In this document: positions 36,835-46,004 of the stretch, piece by piece
How the letters are laid out: each line of letters begins with the position of its first letter
How positions within the stretch are numbered: position 1 is the first letter of the stretch
Source: Pseudomonas sp. B21-015
GTDB taxonomy: Bacteria > Pseudomonadota > Gammaproteobacteria > Pseudomonadales > Pseudomonadaceae
Direction of reading: 5' to 3'
DNA length: 64,000 nt
Assembly: GCF_024749285.1 (NCBI RefSeq)
Contig: NZ_CP087196.1
Coordinates: 1,798,001-1,862,000, forward strand
Position numbers and translations under genes: made by a program
Notes under the pieces: generated by a model
Database searches by the model: none
Seen by the model: the letters and a program-made list of their open reading frames with translations, nothing else
What the model was told of the DNA's origin: nothing

Positions 36835-36877
36835 TCCGGCGTATGCTGCCTGCGCATTTATTCAAAAAGAGGCGGTC

Positions 36878-37501
36878 ATGCTGAAGATCTGGGGTCGGAA
36901 AAACTCGTCGAATGTCAGAAAGCCGTTGTGGGCCGCCGAAGAACTGGGCCTGGCCTATGAAGCCATCGATGCCGGCGGTGCCTTTGGCGTGGTCGATACG
37001 CCTGAGTACCGTGCGATGAATCCCAACGGCCGCGTGCCGGTGATCGAAGACGACGGCTTCGTGCTGTGGGAATCCAACACGATCGTGCGTTACCTGATGG
37101 CCCGTCATGCCAGCGGCACTGCCTGGTATCCGACGGACCTGCAGGCCCGTGCTTGTGCCGAAAAGTGGATGGACTGGACCACTTCAAGTTTTGCCGCGCC
37201 GTTCCGCACCGTGTTCTGGGGCGTGTTGCGCACCCCGCAAGACCAGCAGGACTGGCCAGCCATCAAGGCCGCGATCAAGGAGTGTGACAACTTGCTGTCG
37301 ATGGCCGATCAAGCGCTGGCGGCTAAACCGTACCTGTCCGGCGATGAGATCGGCATGGGCGACATTCCCTTGGGCAGTTTCATTTATGCCTGGTTCGAGA
37401 TGCCGATCGAGCGCGCGTCACAGCCTCATCTCGAAGCCTGGTACGCGCGGTTGAAACAGCGTTCGGCCTATCGCAAAGCCGTCATGACCGCGTTGACTTA
37501 A
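36878..37501 (+). CDS. glutathione S-transferase
   Basis: 207 residues. The thioredoxin-like N-domain carries the active-site Ser in RKNSSNVRKPLWAAEELGL, the cis-Pro and glutathione-gamma-Glu site GRVPVIEDDGFVLWESNTIVRYL, and then the all-helical C-domain (CAEKWMDWTTSSFA, YLSGDEIGMGDIPLGSFIYAWFEM). The Ser at the start of helix 1 places it with the bacterial beta/theta-like classes. It conjugates glutathione or acts as a peroxidase; the substrate is not predictable. It lies 43 bases after the transglutaminase-like gene, with AGAGGCGG upstream. Confidence 0.9.
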   Translation: MLKIWGRKNSSNVRKPLWAAEELGLAYEAIDAGGAFGVVDTPEYRAMNPNGRVPVIEDDGFVLWESNTIVRYLMARHASGTAWYPTDLQARACAEKWMDWTTSSFAAPFRTVFWGVLRTPQDQQDWPAIKAAIKECDNLLSMADQALAAKPYLSGDEIGMGDIPLGSFIYAWFEMPIERASQPHLEAWYARLKQRSAYRKAVMTALT

Positions 37502-37633
37502 TACTCACTATCGACACGCTTGACTGTACTTGTGTGGCGGCGACAAGCACCATTGCGCTCATGCGCCGCGGTTGCATTGTTCGCCGCCCGCTCTTATTTA
37601 TTCCTTTCTCCCTTCTTGGTGCGTAAATCCGAT

Positions 37634-38566
37634 ATGAGTTCCGCTCTGTCCATCCGGCAGCTAACCAAAACCTACGGCAACGGTTTCCAGGCCTTGAGTG
37701 GTATCGATCTGGACGTTGCCGAAGGTGACTTTTTCGCCTTGCTCGGCCCCAACGGCGCCGGCAAATCCACAACCATCGGCATTCTCTCGACCCTGGTGAA
37801 CAAGACCAGCGGAACAGTGAATATCTTTGGTCACGACCTGGACAAGGAACCGGCGGCGCTCAAGCGCTGCATTGGTGTGGTGCCCCAGGAATTCAACTTC
37901 AACCAGTTCGAAAAGACGTTCGACATTGTCGTGACCCAGGCCGGTTACTACGGCATCCCGGCGAAAATCGCCAAGGAACGCGCCGAGCAGTACCTGACCC
38001 AACTGGGCCTGTGGGACAAGCGCGATGTGCCGTCGCGCTCCCTGTCCGGTGGCATGAAGCGCCGACTGATGATCGCCCGTGCGCTGGTTCACGAACCGCG
38101 CCTGCTGATCCTCGATGAACCGACGGCGGGGGTGGACATCGAATTGCGTCGCTCGATGTGGACCTTCCTCACTGAACTGAACAAGAAGGGCATCACCATC
38201 ATCCTCACCACCCACTACCTGGAAGAGGCTGAGCAGTTGTGCCGCAATATCGGCATCATCGACCACGGCACCATTGTCGAGAACACCAGCATGAAGCAGT
38301 TGCTCAGCCAACTGCATGTCGAAACCTTCCTGCTGGATCTGAAGAACACGTTGCAAGTGGCGCCGCAGTTGCTCGGTTACCCGGCCAAACTGATCGACAG
38401 CCATACCCTGGAAGTCCAGGTCGACAAGGCCATGGGCATTACCGCGCTGTTTACCCAATTGGCGCAGCAGAACATCGAAGTGTTGAGCCTGCGTAACAAA
38501 ACCAATCGCCTCGAGGAGTTGTTCGTGTCTCTGGTGGAGAAAAATCTGTCGAAGGTGGCGGTATGA
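37634..38566 (+). CDS. ABC-2 exporter ATP-binding protein
   Basis: 310 residues of the YadG/NodI type. Walker A GPNGAGKST, Q-loop VPQEFNF, signature SLSGGMKRRLMIARALVHEP, Walker B LLILDEP, and the switch His in LTTHYLEEAEQL are all intact. The C-terminal tail (ALFTQLAQQNIEVLSLRNKTNRLEELFVSLVEKN) is typical of ABC-2 exporters. It dimerises and powers the permease encoded next, overlapping it by four bases. The start is at ATG 37634 (MSSALSIRQLTKTYG). It corresponds to PA2812 in the remembered P. aeruginosa order. Substrate unknown. Confidence 0.92.
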   Translation: MSSALSIRQLTKTYGNGFQALSGIDLDVAEGDFFALLGPNGAGKSTTIGILSTLVNKTSGTVNIFGHDLDKEPAALKRCIGVVPQEFNFNQFEKTFDIVVTQAGYYGIPAKIAKERAEQYLTQLGLWDKRDVPSRSLSGGMKRRLMIARALVHEPRLLILDEPTAGVDIELRRSMWTFLTELNKKGITIILTTHYLEEAEQLCRNIGIIDHGTIVENTSMKQLLSQLHVETFLLDLKNTLQVAPQLLGYPAKLIDSHTLEVQVDKAMGITALFTQLAQQNIEVLSLRNKTNRLEELFVSLVEKNLSKVAV

Positions 38567-39342
38567 GTTCCGAGCTGCAACCCAACCTCGTTGCCCTCAA
38601 TACCATCGTTTACCGTGAGGTCAAACGCTTCACCCGGATCTGGCCGCAGACCCTGCTGCCGCCGGCCATCACCATGGTTCTGTACTTCGTGATCTTCGGC
38701 AATCTGATCGGTCGGCAGATCGGCGACATGGGTGGCTTCACTTATATGGAGTACATCGTGCCGGGGCTGATCATGATGTCGGTGATCACCAACTCCTACG
38801 GCAACGTGGTGTCGAGTTTCTTTGGCAGCAAGTTCCAGCGCTCCATCGAAGAATTGATGGTGTCGCCGGTGTCGCCGCATACGATTCTGATCGGCTACAC
38901 CCTGGGCGGCGTGCTGCGGGGGTTGATGGTCGGGATCATCGTGACCCTGCTGTCGCTGTTCTTCACCAAGCTGCAGGTGCATCATCTGGGCGTGACCGTT
39001 CTGGTGGTGGTGCTGACGGCGACGATCTTCTCGCTGCTGGGCTTCATCAACGCGGTATTTGCGCGCAACTTCGATGACATCTCAATCATCCCGACCTTCG
39101 TGCTGACACCGCTGACCTACCTGGGCGGGGTGTTCTACTCGATCAGTTTGCTGCCACTGTTCTGGCAGACCGTGTCGCTGGCCAACCCGGTGCTGCACAT
39201 GGTCAACGCCTTCCGTTACGGCATCCTCGGTGTGTCGGATATCAAGATCAGCGTGGCGATCACCTTCATGCTCATTGCGACCGTTGTGCTGTACATCGGT
39301 TGTGCGCGGCTGCTGGTGAGTGGGCGTGGGATGCGTACCTAG
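38563..39342 (+). CDS. ABC-2 type permease
   Basis: 259 residues with six membrane helices. It opens NTIVYREVKRFTRIWPQTLLPPAITMVLYFVIFGNLIGRQIGDMGGFTYMEYIVPGLIMMSVITNSYGN. The ABC-2 signature EELMVSPVSPHTILIGYTLGGVLRGLMVGIIV and LTPLTYLGGVFYSISLLPLFWQTVSLANPVLHMVNAFRYG follow, as in YadH. It pairs with the upstream ATPase, and the ATG overlaps its stop (ATGA), so the two are translationally coupled. Corresponds to PA2811. Confidence 0.92.
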   Translation: MSSELQPNLVALNTIVYREVKRFTRIWPQTLLPPAITMVLYFVIFGNLIGRQIGDMGGFTYMEYIVPGLIMMSVITNSYGNVVSSFFGSKFQRSIEELMVSPVSPHTILIGYTLGGVLRGLMVGIIVTLLSLFFTKLQVHHLGVTVLVVVLTATIFSLLGFINAVFARNFDDISIIPTFVLTPLTYLGGVFYSISLLPLFWQTVSLANPVLHMVNAFRYGILGVSDIKISVAITFMLIATVVLYIGCARLLVSGRGMRT

Positions 39343-39362
39343 GAGCGACCGCGTCGCCTGCT

Positions 39363-39452
39363 TCGCGAGCAGGCTCGCTCCCACATTGGTTTTGTGTCGA
39401 TCGCAAAATAGGTGGGCAACGCCAATCAGTGTGGGAGCGAGCCTGCTCGCGA
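39363..39452. repeat. REPIN
   Basis: Perfect 23-base arms TCGCGAGCAGGCTCGCTCCC... (39363-39385) and complement (39430-39452) with a 44-base loop. Here the core reads GAGCCTGC instead of GGGCTTGC, so it belongs to a sub-variant. Confidence 0.9.
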
Positions 39453-39479
39453 TGGCGTCAGCATAAACACCGCAAAAAG

Positions 39480-39510
39480 AAACGGCCTCCCAAGCGGAGG
39501 CCGTTTTGCT
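39480..39510 (-). terminator. terminator of the DUF2062 gene
   Basis: ACGGCCTCC / GGAGGCCGT stem with A's on one side (AAAAAGAA) and TTTTGC on the other. On the minus strand it follows the stop of the gene at 39514 and gives a T-rich exit. Confidence 0.75.
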
Positions 39511-39513
39511 TTC

Positions 39514-40029
39514 TCACATTCGACTTTGCTTACGCCGCTTCCACTGCCGACTCACCCACCAGCGCCAATACATCATCACCAGGCAATAGGCCAGCGCCCC
39601 AAGCACCAACCCCGTTACCACCGAGCCAAGCAAGAACGGTTGCCACAGGCTCGAGAGTTCGCCGCTGATCCATTCCCAGGTCAGTTCGTCCGGCAGGCTC
39701 CTGGCGGGGACGTCCATCAGCCAGGCGCCAGTCTGGTATGTGCAGAAGAACACCGCCGGCATGGTGATCGGGTTGGTCAGCCAGACCAAGCTGACGGCAA
39801 TCGGCATGTTGCCGCGCACCACGATGGAGAGGGTGGCCGCCAGCAGCATTTGCAGCGGGATGGGCAGGAACGCCGCGAACAGTCCGACCGCCATGGCCCG
39901 GGCCACGGAATGGCGATTGAGGTGCCAGAGGTTCGGGTCATGCAGCAGGGTGCCGAGAAAGCGTAAGGATTTGTGTTCCCTGATGCTGGTCGGGTCTGGC
40001 ATGTAACGTTTGAATAAGCGCCGGGGCAT
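39514..40029 (-). CDS. DUF2062 membrane protein
   Basis: 171 residues. MPRRLFKRYMPDPTSIREHKSLRFLGTLLHDPNLWHLNRHSVARAMAVGLFAAFLPIPLQMLLAATLSIVVRGNMPIAVSLVWLTNPITMPAVFFCTYQTGAWL contains the DUF2062 signature (GLFxAFLPIPxQ and NPITMP). Two to three membrane helices follow to a very basic C-terminus (RRWVSRQWKRRKQ-like). The function is unknown; members often sit near envelope genes. The start at 40029 keeps the conserved N-terminus; an in-frame upstream extension to 40101 is unsupported. It is divergent from comEC. Confidence 0.85.
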   Translation of the reverse strand: MPRRLFKRYMPDPTSIREHKSLRFLGTLLHDPNLWHLNRHSVARAMAVGLFAAFLPIPLQMLLAATLSIVVRGNMPIAVSLVWLTNPITMPAVFFCTYQTGAWLMDVPARSLPDELTWEWISGELSSLWQPFLLGSVVTGLVLGALAYCLVMMYWRWWVSRQWKRRKQSRM

Positions 40030-40165
40030 AAGGCTTCTCGGTCGGTTAAGGCGGCAAGTATGTCTGGATTCTACGAACCGCCCATTCAGATTTTGTGACA
40101 ATTGTTAACGACGTACGTGCGGCGCGCCGGCTAAGCCTAGGGAGGGGACTCTCAAGGACGGGCTT

Positions 40166-42400
40166 ATGCGCACAGGGATGATGGCGCTGGCGTTGGGTTT
40201 GCTGGCCCTGCGTTTTTTACCGGCGTTACCGCCGGCAGGGTTGTGGCTGTTGTTGCCGGTAGTGGGATTGATGCTGCTGCCGTTTCGCACCTTTCCCCTG
40301 GCATTTTTGTTGTTCGGTTTCAGTTGGGCTTGCGCGAACGCCCAGTGGGCGCTGAATGATCGCCTGCCGCTGAATCTCGATGGCGAGACTCGCTGGGTCG
40401 AAGGCCGTGTGACGGGTTTGCCGCAGCAGGCCGAGGGCGTGGTGCGTTTCGAGCTGACGGACAGTCAGTCCCGTCGCACCAAGCTGCCTCGGCACCTGCG
40501 TCTGGCCTGGTATGGCGGGCCGCCCGTCAACAGTGGCGAGCATTGGCGGCTGGCCGTCAAATTGAAGCGTCCTGCCGGGTTGCTCAACCCGCGTGCGTTC
40601 GATTATGACGCCTGGTTACTGGCCCAACGCATCGGCGCCACCGGGACCGTCAAGGACGGCCAGAGGCTAAGGGAGGCGCAATGGGCCTGGCGCGATGGCA
40701 TCCGTCAGCGCTTGCAAGCAGTGGATGCCCAAGGGCGAACGGGGGCGCTGACGGCGTTGGTGCTGGGGGATGGCGCCGGGCTGAGCCGCGAAGACTGGCA
40801 GGTGTTGCAAGACACCGGCACCGTGCATCTGCTGGTGATTTCCGGGCAACACATTGGTTTGCTGGCAGGGTTGGTGTATCTGCTGATCGCCGGGCTGGCT
40901 CGTTATGGTGCGTGGCCCAAGGGCTTGCCGTGGCTGCCATGGGCGTGCGGGCTGGCGTTCGTGGCGGCGCTCGGTTATGGGCTGCTGGCCGGCTTCGAGG
41001 TGCCGGTGCGTCGGGCCTGCCTGATGATCGGTCTGGTGCTGTTGTGGCGGCTACGGTTTCGTCACCTCGGCGCATGGTGGCCGCTGTTGCTGGCGCTTGA
41101 CGGCGTTTTGCTGCTGGAGCCGCTGGCGAGCCTGCAACCGGGTTTCTGGTTGTCCTTCGCGGCAGTAGCGGTACTGATCTTCACCTTTGGCGGACGATTG
41201 GGGCCGTGGCGTTGGTGGCAAACCTGGACCCGCGCCCAATGGCTGATCGCGATCGGTCTGGGCCCGCTGCTGTTGGTGCTGGGGTTGCCGATCAGTCTCA
41301 GCGGGCCGCTGACGAACCTGTTGGCGGTGCCCTGGATCAGTCTGGTGGTGTTGCCGCCGGCCTTGCTCGGAACGCTGTTGTTGCCTGTTCCTTATGTGGG
41401 CGAAGGGTTGCTGTGGTTGGCCGGCGGTCTGATCGACCTTCTGTTCAGAGGGTTGGTGTTGGTGGCTGGGCAATTACCGGCGTGGGTGCCGGCGGCGGTC
41501 CCGTTGTGGGTATGGGCGCTCGGCACGCTGGGGGCGTTTCTTCTGTTGCTGCCCAGAGGCGTGCCGTTGCGCCCGTTGGGTTGGCCGATGCTGCTGTTGC
41601 TGGTTTTTCCGCCCCGGCACACGTTGCCTGAAGGCATGGCCGAGGTCTGGCAGCTGGATGTCGGCCAGGGATTGGCCATCCTGGTGCGTACTCGCGATCA
41701 CACCCTGCTGTATGACGCCGGGCCACGGTTCGGCGATATCGACCTGGGGGAGCGGGTGGTGTTGCCATCATTGCGCAAACTGGGCGTGGACGGCCTAGAT
41801 CTGATGCTGATCAGCCATGCCGATGCCGATCATGCCGGCGGTGCGCGAGCGATTGCCAACGCAATACCAGTGAAGCAAGTACTGAGTGGCGATCACCTGG
41901 CCCTGCCAGACGAACTGCACGCCGAGGGCTGCGAGAGCGGTCAGCAATGGGCCTGGGACGGCGTGAAGTTCCAACTCTGGCAGTGGCCGTCAGCCAGCGA
42001 GAGTAATCAGAAATCCTGCGTGCTGCAGATCGAAGCCAACGGCGAACGGCTGCTGCTGACCGGCGATATTGATAGCGCGGCCGAGCGGGCGCTGCTCGAC
42101 AGTCCAATGGCGGTGCCGACGGATTGGTTGCAGGCACCGCACCATGGCAGTCGCAGTTCGTCGTCGACGGCATTGCTCAGCGCCTTGCAACCCAAAGCGG
42201 TGCTGATTTCCCGTGGCAACGGCAATTCTTTCGGCCATCCCCATCCCACGGTCGTGGCGCGGTATCAAAAGCGCGGTGTGGCGATCTACGACAGCGCTGT
42301 GCAGGGTGCCATTCGTCTACAACTGGGACGCTTCGCACCGCCGTGGACGATGCTTCAGGAACGGCGTTTCTGGCGCGATCCGCCACCATTGAGCCAGTAA
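40166..42400 (+). CDS. comEC: DNA internalisation protein ComEC/Rec2
   Basis: 744 residues. An N-terminal membrane segment and DUF4131 OB-like domain (WVEGRVTGLPQQAEGVVRFELTDS ... PAGLLNPRAFDYDAWLLAQRIGATG) are followed by the competence domain with many helices (LALVLGDGAGLSREDW-type region and HLLVISGQHIGLLAGLVYLLIAGLARY). A C-terminal metallo-beta-lactamase-like domain has LDVGQGLAILVRTRDHTLLYDAGP, SHADADHAGG, LLLTGDID and APHHGSRSSSS. It forms the inner-membrane channel for single-stranded DNA uptake. All MBL motifs look intact, so the gene seems functional. It is often near exbB/exbD-msbA-lpxK in proteobacteria. Confidence 0.95.
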   Translation: MRTGMMALALGLLALRFLPALPPAGLWLLLPVVGLMLLPFRTFPLAFLLFGFSWACANAQWALNDRLPLNLDGETRWVEGRVTGLPQQAEGVVRFELTDSQSRRTKLPRHLRLAWYGGPPVNSGEHWRLAVKLKRPAGLLNPRAFDYDAWLLAQRIGATGTVKDGQRLREAQWAWRDGIRQRLQAVDAQGRTGALTALVLGDGAGLSREDWQVLQDTGTVHLLVISGQHIGLLAGLVYLLIAGLARYGAWPKGLPWLPWACGLAFVAALGYGLLAGFEVPVRRACLMIGLVLLWRLRFRHLGAWWPLLLALDGVLLLEPLASLQPGFWLSFAAVAVLIFTFGGRLGPWRWWQTWTRAQWLIAIGLGPLLLVLGLPISLSGPLTNLLAVPWISLVVLPPALLGTLLLPVPYVGEGLLWLAGGLIDLLFRGLVLVAGQLPAWVPAAVPLWVWALGTLGAFLLLLPRGVPLRPLGWPMLLLLVFPPRHTLPEGMAEVWQLDVGQGLAILVRTRDHTLLYDAGPRFGDIDLGERVVLPSLRKLGVDGLDLMLISHADADHAGGARAIANAIPVKQVLSGDHLALPDELHAEGCESGQQWAWDGVKFQLWQWPSASESNQKSCVLQIEANGERLLLTGDIDSAAERALLDSPMAVPTDWLQAPHHGSRSSSSTALLSALQPKAVLISRGNGNSFGHPHPTVVARYQKRGVAIYDSAVQGAIRLQLGRFAPPWTMLQERRFWRDPPPLSQ

Positions 42401-42497
42401 CCCGCGTTATTAAAGCCCGACCGGATGCGACATCGCGGTCTTCGGTGCGTCCACCCCCTATGTTAGAGTGGCGCACTTTTTCGAGGGGACTGTCACT

Positions 42498-43133
42498 GTG
42501 TGGGAATTGGTCAAATCCGGCGGCTGGATGATGCTGCCGATCATTCTGAGTTCCATCGCGGCCATGGCGATCGTCGCCGAGCGTCTGTGGACCCTGCGTG
42601 CCAGCCGCGTGACCCCGGAGCACTTGCTCGGGCAGGTGTGGGTCTGGATCAAAGACAAGCAACTCAATAAAGACAAACTCAAGGAACTGCGCGCCAACTC
42701 CCCGCTGGGCGAGATCCTGGCCGCCGGTCTGGCGAATTCCAGGCATGGTCGCGAGATCATGAAAGAGTGCATCGAAGAGGCCGCTGCGCGAGTGATCCAT
42801 GAACTCGAACGCTACATCAATGCCCTCGGCACCATTGCCGCCATGGCCCCGTTGCTGGGTTTGCTGGGTACGGTACTGGGCATGATCGATATTTTCAGTG
42901 CGTTCATGGGCACGGGCATGGGCACTAACGCCGCGGTTCTGGCCGGTGGTATTTCCAAAGCGCTGATCACCACCGCTGCTGGCCTGATGGTCGGCATCCC
43001 GGCCGTGTTCTTCCACCGCTTCCTGCAACGCCGGATCGATGAGCTGGTGGTGGGCATGGAGCAGGAAGCGATCAAACTGGTCGAGGTAGTGCAGGGCGAC
43101 CGCGACGTGGATCTGGCCGAGGGTAAAGCGTGA
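42498..43133 (+). CDS. exbB: ExbB/TolQ/MotA-type proton channel protein
   Basis: 211 residues with three membrane helices. It opens MWELVKSGGWMMLPIILSSIAAMAIVAERLWTLR, with a cytoplasmic loop, then GTIAAMAPLLGLLGTVLGMIDIFSAF and AVLAGGISKALITTAAGLMVGIPAVFFHRFLQRRIDEL, as in the MotA/TolQ/ExbB family. With the ExbD-like partner it uses the proton gradient to energise an envelope process; here the pair is tied to lpxK rather than tonB. The start is the GTG at 42498, with GAGGGG ahead. It overlaps the next gene by four bases. Confidence 0.9.
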   Translation: MWELVKSGGWMMLPIILSSIAAMAIVAERLWTLRASRVTPEHLLGQVWVWIKDKQLNKDKLKELRANSPLGEILAAGLANSRHGREIMKECIEEAAARVIHELERYINALGTIAAMAPLLGLLGTVLGMIDIFSAFMGTGMGTNAAVLAGGISKALITTAAGLMVGIPAVFFHRFLQRRIDELVVGMEQEAIKLVEVVQGDRDVDLAEGKA

Positions 43134-43558
43134 AATTCCGTCGTAAACCGCGGGAAACGGTAGACATCAACCTCGCGTCGCTGATCGACGTGGTGTTTAT
43201 CCTGCTGCTGTTTTTCGTCGTGACCACCACCTTCACCCGTGAAACCCAAATGCGCGTCGACCTGCCGGAAGCGGTCAGCGGTTCCCCGGCCGAAGACCAG
43301 CAGCTCAAGCAACTGGATATCGCCATCAGCGCCGAGGGGGTGTTCTCGGTCAACAACCAGTTGTTACCGAAGAACGACCTGACCAGCCTGATGGAAGCGC
43401 TACAGAAAGAATCCAACGGCGACACCAACCTGCCGCTGTCCATCAGCGCCGATGGCAAGACTCCTCATCAGTCCGTCATCACTGCCATGGACGCTGCCGG
43501 CAAGCTCGGTTTCAGCCATTTGCGCATGACCACTGTCGAGGCGGCGCCAGCGTCCTGA
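43130..43558 (+). CDS. exbD: ExbD/TolR-type protein
   Basis: 142 residues. The short cytoplasmic N-terminus [35 protein letters not shown] contains the single membrane helix with the essential Asp (LIDVVFILL). A periplasmic domain follows ([12 protein letters not shown] ... [38 protein letters not shown]). It forms the proton-responsive partner of the upstream ExbB-like protein. The ATG overlaps both the exbB stop and, at its own end, lpxK, so the genes are translationally coupled. Confidence 0.92.
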   Translation: MKFRRKPRETVDINLASLIDVVFILLLFFVVTTTFTRETQMRVDLPEAVSGSPAEDQQLKQLDIAISAEGVFSVNNQLLPKNDLTSLMEALQKESNGDTNLPLSISADGKTPHQSVITAMDAAGKLGFSHLRMTTVEAAPAS

Positions 43559-44568
43559 TGGCCATGTCCGACCGATTGCTCGCCGCGTGGTATGCCGGTC
43601 ATCCGGCCTTGAAGCTTTTACAGCCGCTTGAATGGCTGTATCGGCGTGTGGTCACCGGCAAGCGCAATCGCTTCCTGGCCGGCGAGGGCGAGATCTACCA
43701 ACCGCCGGTGCCGTTGATCGTGGTCGGCAACATCACGGTGGGCGGCACCGGCAAGACGCCGCTGATTCTGTGGATGATCCAGCATTGCCAGCGCAGTGGT
43801 CTGCGGGTCGGCGTGGTCAGCCGTGGCTATGGCGCCAAACCTGCGCAACTGCCGTGGCGGGTCGAGGCGGATCAAGGCGCGGACGTGGCGGGCGATGAGC
43901 CGCTGTTGATCGTCCAGCGCACCGGCGTGCCGCTGATGATCGACCCGGACCGCAGCCGTGCGGTCAAGGCCTTGTTGGCGAGTGAGCCGCTGGACCTGAT
44001 TCTCTCCGACGACGGCATGCAGCATTACCGGTTGGCCCGGGACCTGGAGCTGGTGCTGATCGATGCGGCTCGAGGCCTGGGCAACCAGCGTTGCCTGCCG
44101 GCCGGGCCGTTACGCGAACCGATCGAGCGCCTGCAAAGCGTCGATGCAGTGCTGTACAACGGCGCTGTCAATGATCGTGAAGACGGCTTCGCCTTCCAGC
44201 TGCAACCCACGGCGCTGGTCAATCTGCACAGCGGCGAACGGCGTCCCCTCGACCACTTTCCTGCTGGCCAGGCCGTGCATGCCGTGGCCGGGATCGGCAA
44301 CCCCAAGCGTTTCTTCACGACCCTCGAAACGCTACACTGGCGGCCAGTGCCCCATGCATTTGCCGACCACGCCGAGTACAGCGTGCAGGCCTTGAATTTC
44401 ACACCGTCATTGCCAGTGGTGATGACGGAAAAGGACGCGGTGAAGTGCCGTGCCTTCGCCGCCGCCGATTGGTGGTACCTGGCGGTCGATGCTGTGCCAT
44501 CGCCGGCCTTCGTGGCCTGGTTCGATACGCAGCTGATGCGCCTGTTGCCGGCTCGTCTTTTGCCTTAA
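43558..44568 (+). CDS. lpxK: tetraacyldisaccharide 4'-kinase
   Basis: 336 residues. LpxK phosphorylates the 4' position of the lipid A precursor at the inner membrane. It shows an N-terminal membrane-association helix ([24 protein letters not shown]), Walker A in [42 protein letters not shown] and the conserved [30 protein letters not shown] with catalytic Asp/His. Length matches the family. It is coupled to exbD by an overlapping stop/start (TGATG). It is followed by the Trm112-like gene, kdsB and onward. Confidence 0.95.
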   Translation: MAMSDRLLAAWYAGHPALKLLQPLEWLYRRVVTGKRNRFLAGEGEIYQPPVPLIVVGNITVGGTGKTPLILWMIQHCQRSGLRVGVVSRGYGAKPAQLPWRVEADQGADVAGDEPLLIVQRTGVPLMIDPDRSRAVKALLASEPLDLILSDDGMQHYRLARDLELVLIDAARGLGNQRCLPAGPLREPIERLQSVDAVLYNGAVNDREDGFAFQLQPTALVNLHSGERRPLDHFPAGQAVHAVAGIGNPKRFFTTLETLHWRPVPHAFADHAEYSVQALNFTPSLPVVMTEKDAVKCRAFAAADWWYLAVDAVPSPAFVAWFDTQLMRLLPARLLP

Positions 44569-44593
44569 ATCCGTTTCTATCCAGGGAATGTTC

Positions 44594-44779
44594 ATGGACA
44601 CCAAATTGCTCGATATCCTCGCTTGCCCGGTCTGCAAAGGCCCGCTCAAGCTCAGCGCCGACAAAACCGAGCTGATCAGCAAGGGCGCCGGTCTCGCGTA
44701 CCCGATTCGCGACGGCATCCCGGTGATGCTCGAAACTGAAGCGCGCACCCTGACCACCGACGAGCGTCTGGACAAATGA
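44594..44779 (+). CDS. ycaR: Trm112-family zinc-ribbon protein (YcaR)
   Basis: 61 residues. [53 protein letters not shown] is the conserved Trm112/UPF0434 fold with a CPVC half of the zinc site. In eukaryotes Trm112 activates methyltransferases; bacterial function is unclear. Start ATG 44594 is preferred over ATG 44588, because AGGGA directly abuts the latter. It overlaps kdsB by four bases. Confidence 0.9.
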   Translation: MDTKLLDILACPVCKGPLKLSADKTELISKGAGLAYPIRDGIPVMLETEARTLTTDERLDK

Positions 44780-45540
44780 CTACAGCCTTTACCGTTGTCA
44801 TCCCATCACGTTTTGCCTCCACCCGCCTGCCGGGCAAACCGCTGCTGCTGATCGCCGGCAAGCCGATGATCCAGCACGTTTGGGAACAGGCGAGCAAAAG
44901 CAGCGCCCAGCGAATTGTTGTGGCTACCGACGATGCGCGTATCGTCGAGGTCTGCAAAGGTTTTGGTGCCGAAGTGGTGCTGACGCGCGAAGACCACAAT
45001 TCCGGCACTGACCGTCTGGCCGAAGTCGCGGCGAAACTGGGCCTGGCCCCGGACGCCATTGTGGTCAACGTCCAGGGCGACGAGCCGTTGATTCCGCCGA
45101 GCGTGATCGATCAGGTCGCCGCCAACCTGGCCGCCCACACCGAAGCGCGCATGGCCACGTTGGCCGAGACGATCGAAGACGTGGAAACCCTGTTCAACCC
45201 CAACGTGGTCAAAGTGGTCAGTGACCTCAATGGCCTGGCACTGACCTTCAGTCGTGCCACCTTGCCATGGGCTCGGGACGCGTTCGCCAAAAGCCGCGAG
45301 CAAATGCCGGAAGGTGTGCCGTATCGCCGCCACATCGGCATTTACGCCTATCGCGCAGGTTTCCTGCAGGACTTCGTCACCTGGGGCCCGTGCTGGCTGG
45401 AAAACACCGAATCTCTGGAACAGCTGCGGGCGCTCTGGCACGGCGTGCGGATTCACGTCGCCGACGCGCTGATCGCACCACCCACCGGTGTCGATACGAT
45501 TGAAGACCTCGAGCGCGTTCGTCGCCTGCTGGAGGCCTGA
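44776..45540 (+). CDS. kdsB: 3-deoxy-manno-octulosonate cytidylyltransferase
   Basis: 254 residues. It activates KDO with CTP to CMP-KDO for lipid A-core synthesis. The nucleotidyltransferase signature [30 protein letters not shown], then [23 protein letters not shown] (metal Asp), [13 protein letters not shown] and the [14 protein letters not shown] motif are all present. Length is as usual. ATG overlaps the ycaR stop (ATGA), and the stop overlaps ptpA. Confidence 0.96.
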   Translation: MTTAFTVVIPSRFASTRLPGKPLLLIAGKPMIQHVWEQASKSSAQRIVVATDDARIVEVCKGFGAEVVLTREDHNSGTDRLAEVAAKLGLAPDAIVVNVQGDEPLIPPSVIDQVAANLAAHTEARMATLAETIEDVETLFNPNVVKVVSDLNGLALTFSRATLPWARDAFAKSREQMPEGVPYRRHIGIYAYRAGFLQDFVTWGPCWLENTESLEQLRALWHGVRIHVADALIAPPTGVDTIEDLERVRRLLEA

Positions 45541-46004
45541 TGCGGGTTCTGTTCGTCTGCCTGGGCAACATCTGCCGTTCCCCCACGGCCGAAGGCGTAT
45601 TGCGGCACAAACTGCATGAGGCGGGGCTGGCCGGGCAAGTCGAAGTGGCTTCTGCCGGCACCGGTGACTGGCACGTCGGCAAGGCCCCGGACAAGCGCAG
45701 CCAGGCCGCGGCGAAACTGCGAGGCTACGACCTGTCCGCCCAGCGCGCTCAGCAAGTGACCCGCGCCGACTTCGCCACCTACGACCTGATTCTGGCGATG
45801 GACAACAGTAACCTGCGCCACCTCAAGGCCTTGCAACCAGCCAAGGGCAAGGCCGAGCTGGATTTGTTCCTGCGTCGCTATCAGTCGCAAATCGATGAAG
45901 TGCCGGATCCTTATTACGACGGCGACCAAGGCTTCGAACAGGTACTGGACCTGATCGAGCGCGCCAGCGATCTACTGGTGATCGAATTGAAGGGACGGTT
46001 ATGA
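45540..46004 (+). CDS. ptpA: low-molecular-weight protein tyrosine phosphatase
   Basis: 154 residues. The P-loop is VCLGNICRSPTAEG (C-x5-R with the nucleophilic Cys near residue 7), and the general-acid Asp lies in DPYYDG near the C-terminus. It dephosphorylates protein tyrosines, in other bacteria often a BY-kinase partner; no such kinase is in this window. It sits in the lpxK-kdsB-murB operon with one-base overlaps, the order I recall as PA2978. Confidence 0.92.
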   Translation: MRVLFVCLGNICRSPTAEGVLRHKLHEAGLAGQVEVASAGTGDWHVGKAPDKRSQAAAKLRGYDLSAQRAQQVTRADFATYDLILAMDNSNLRHLKALQPAKGKAELDLFLRRYQSQIDEVPDPYYDGDQGFEQVLDLIERASDLLVIELKGRL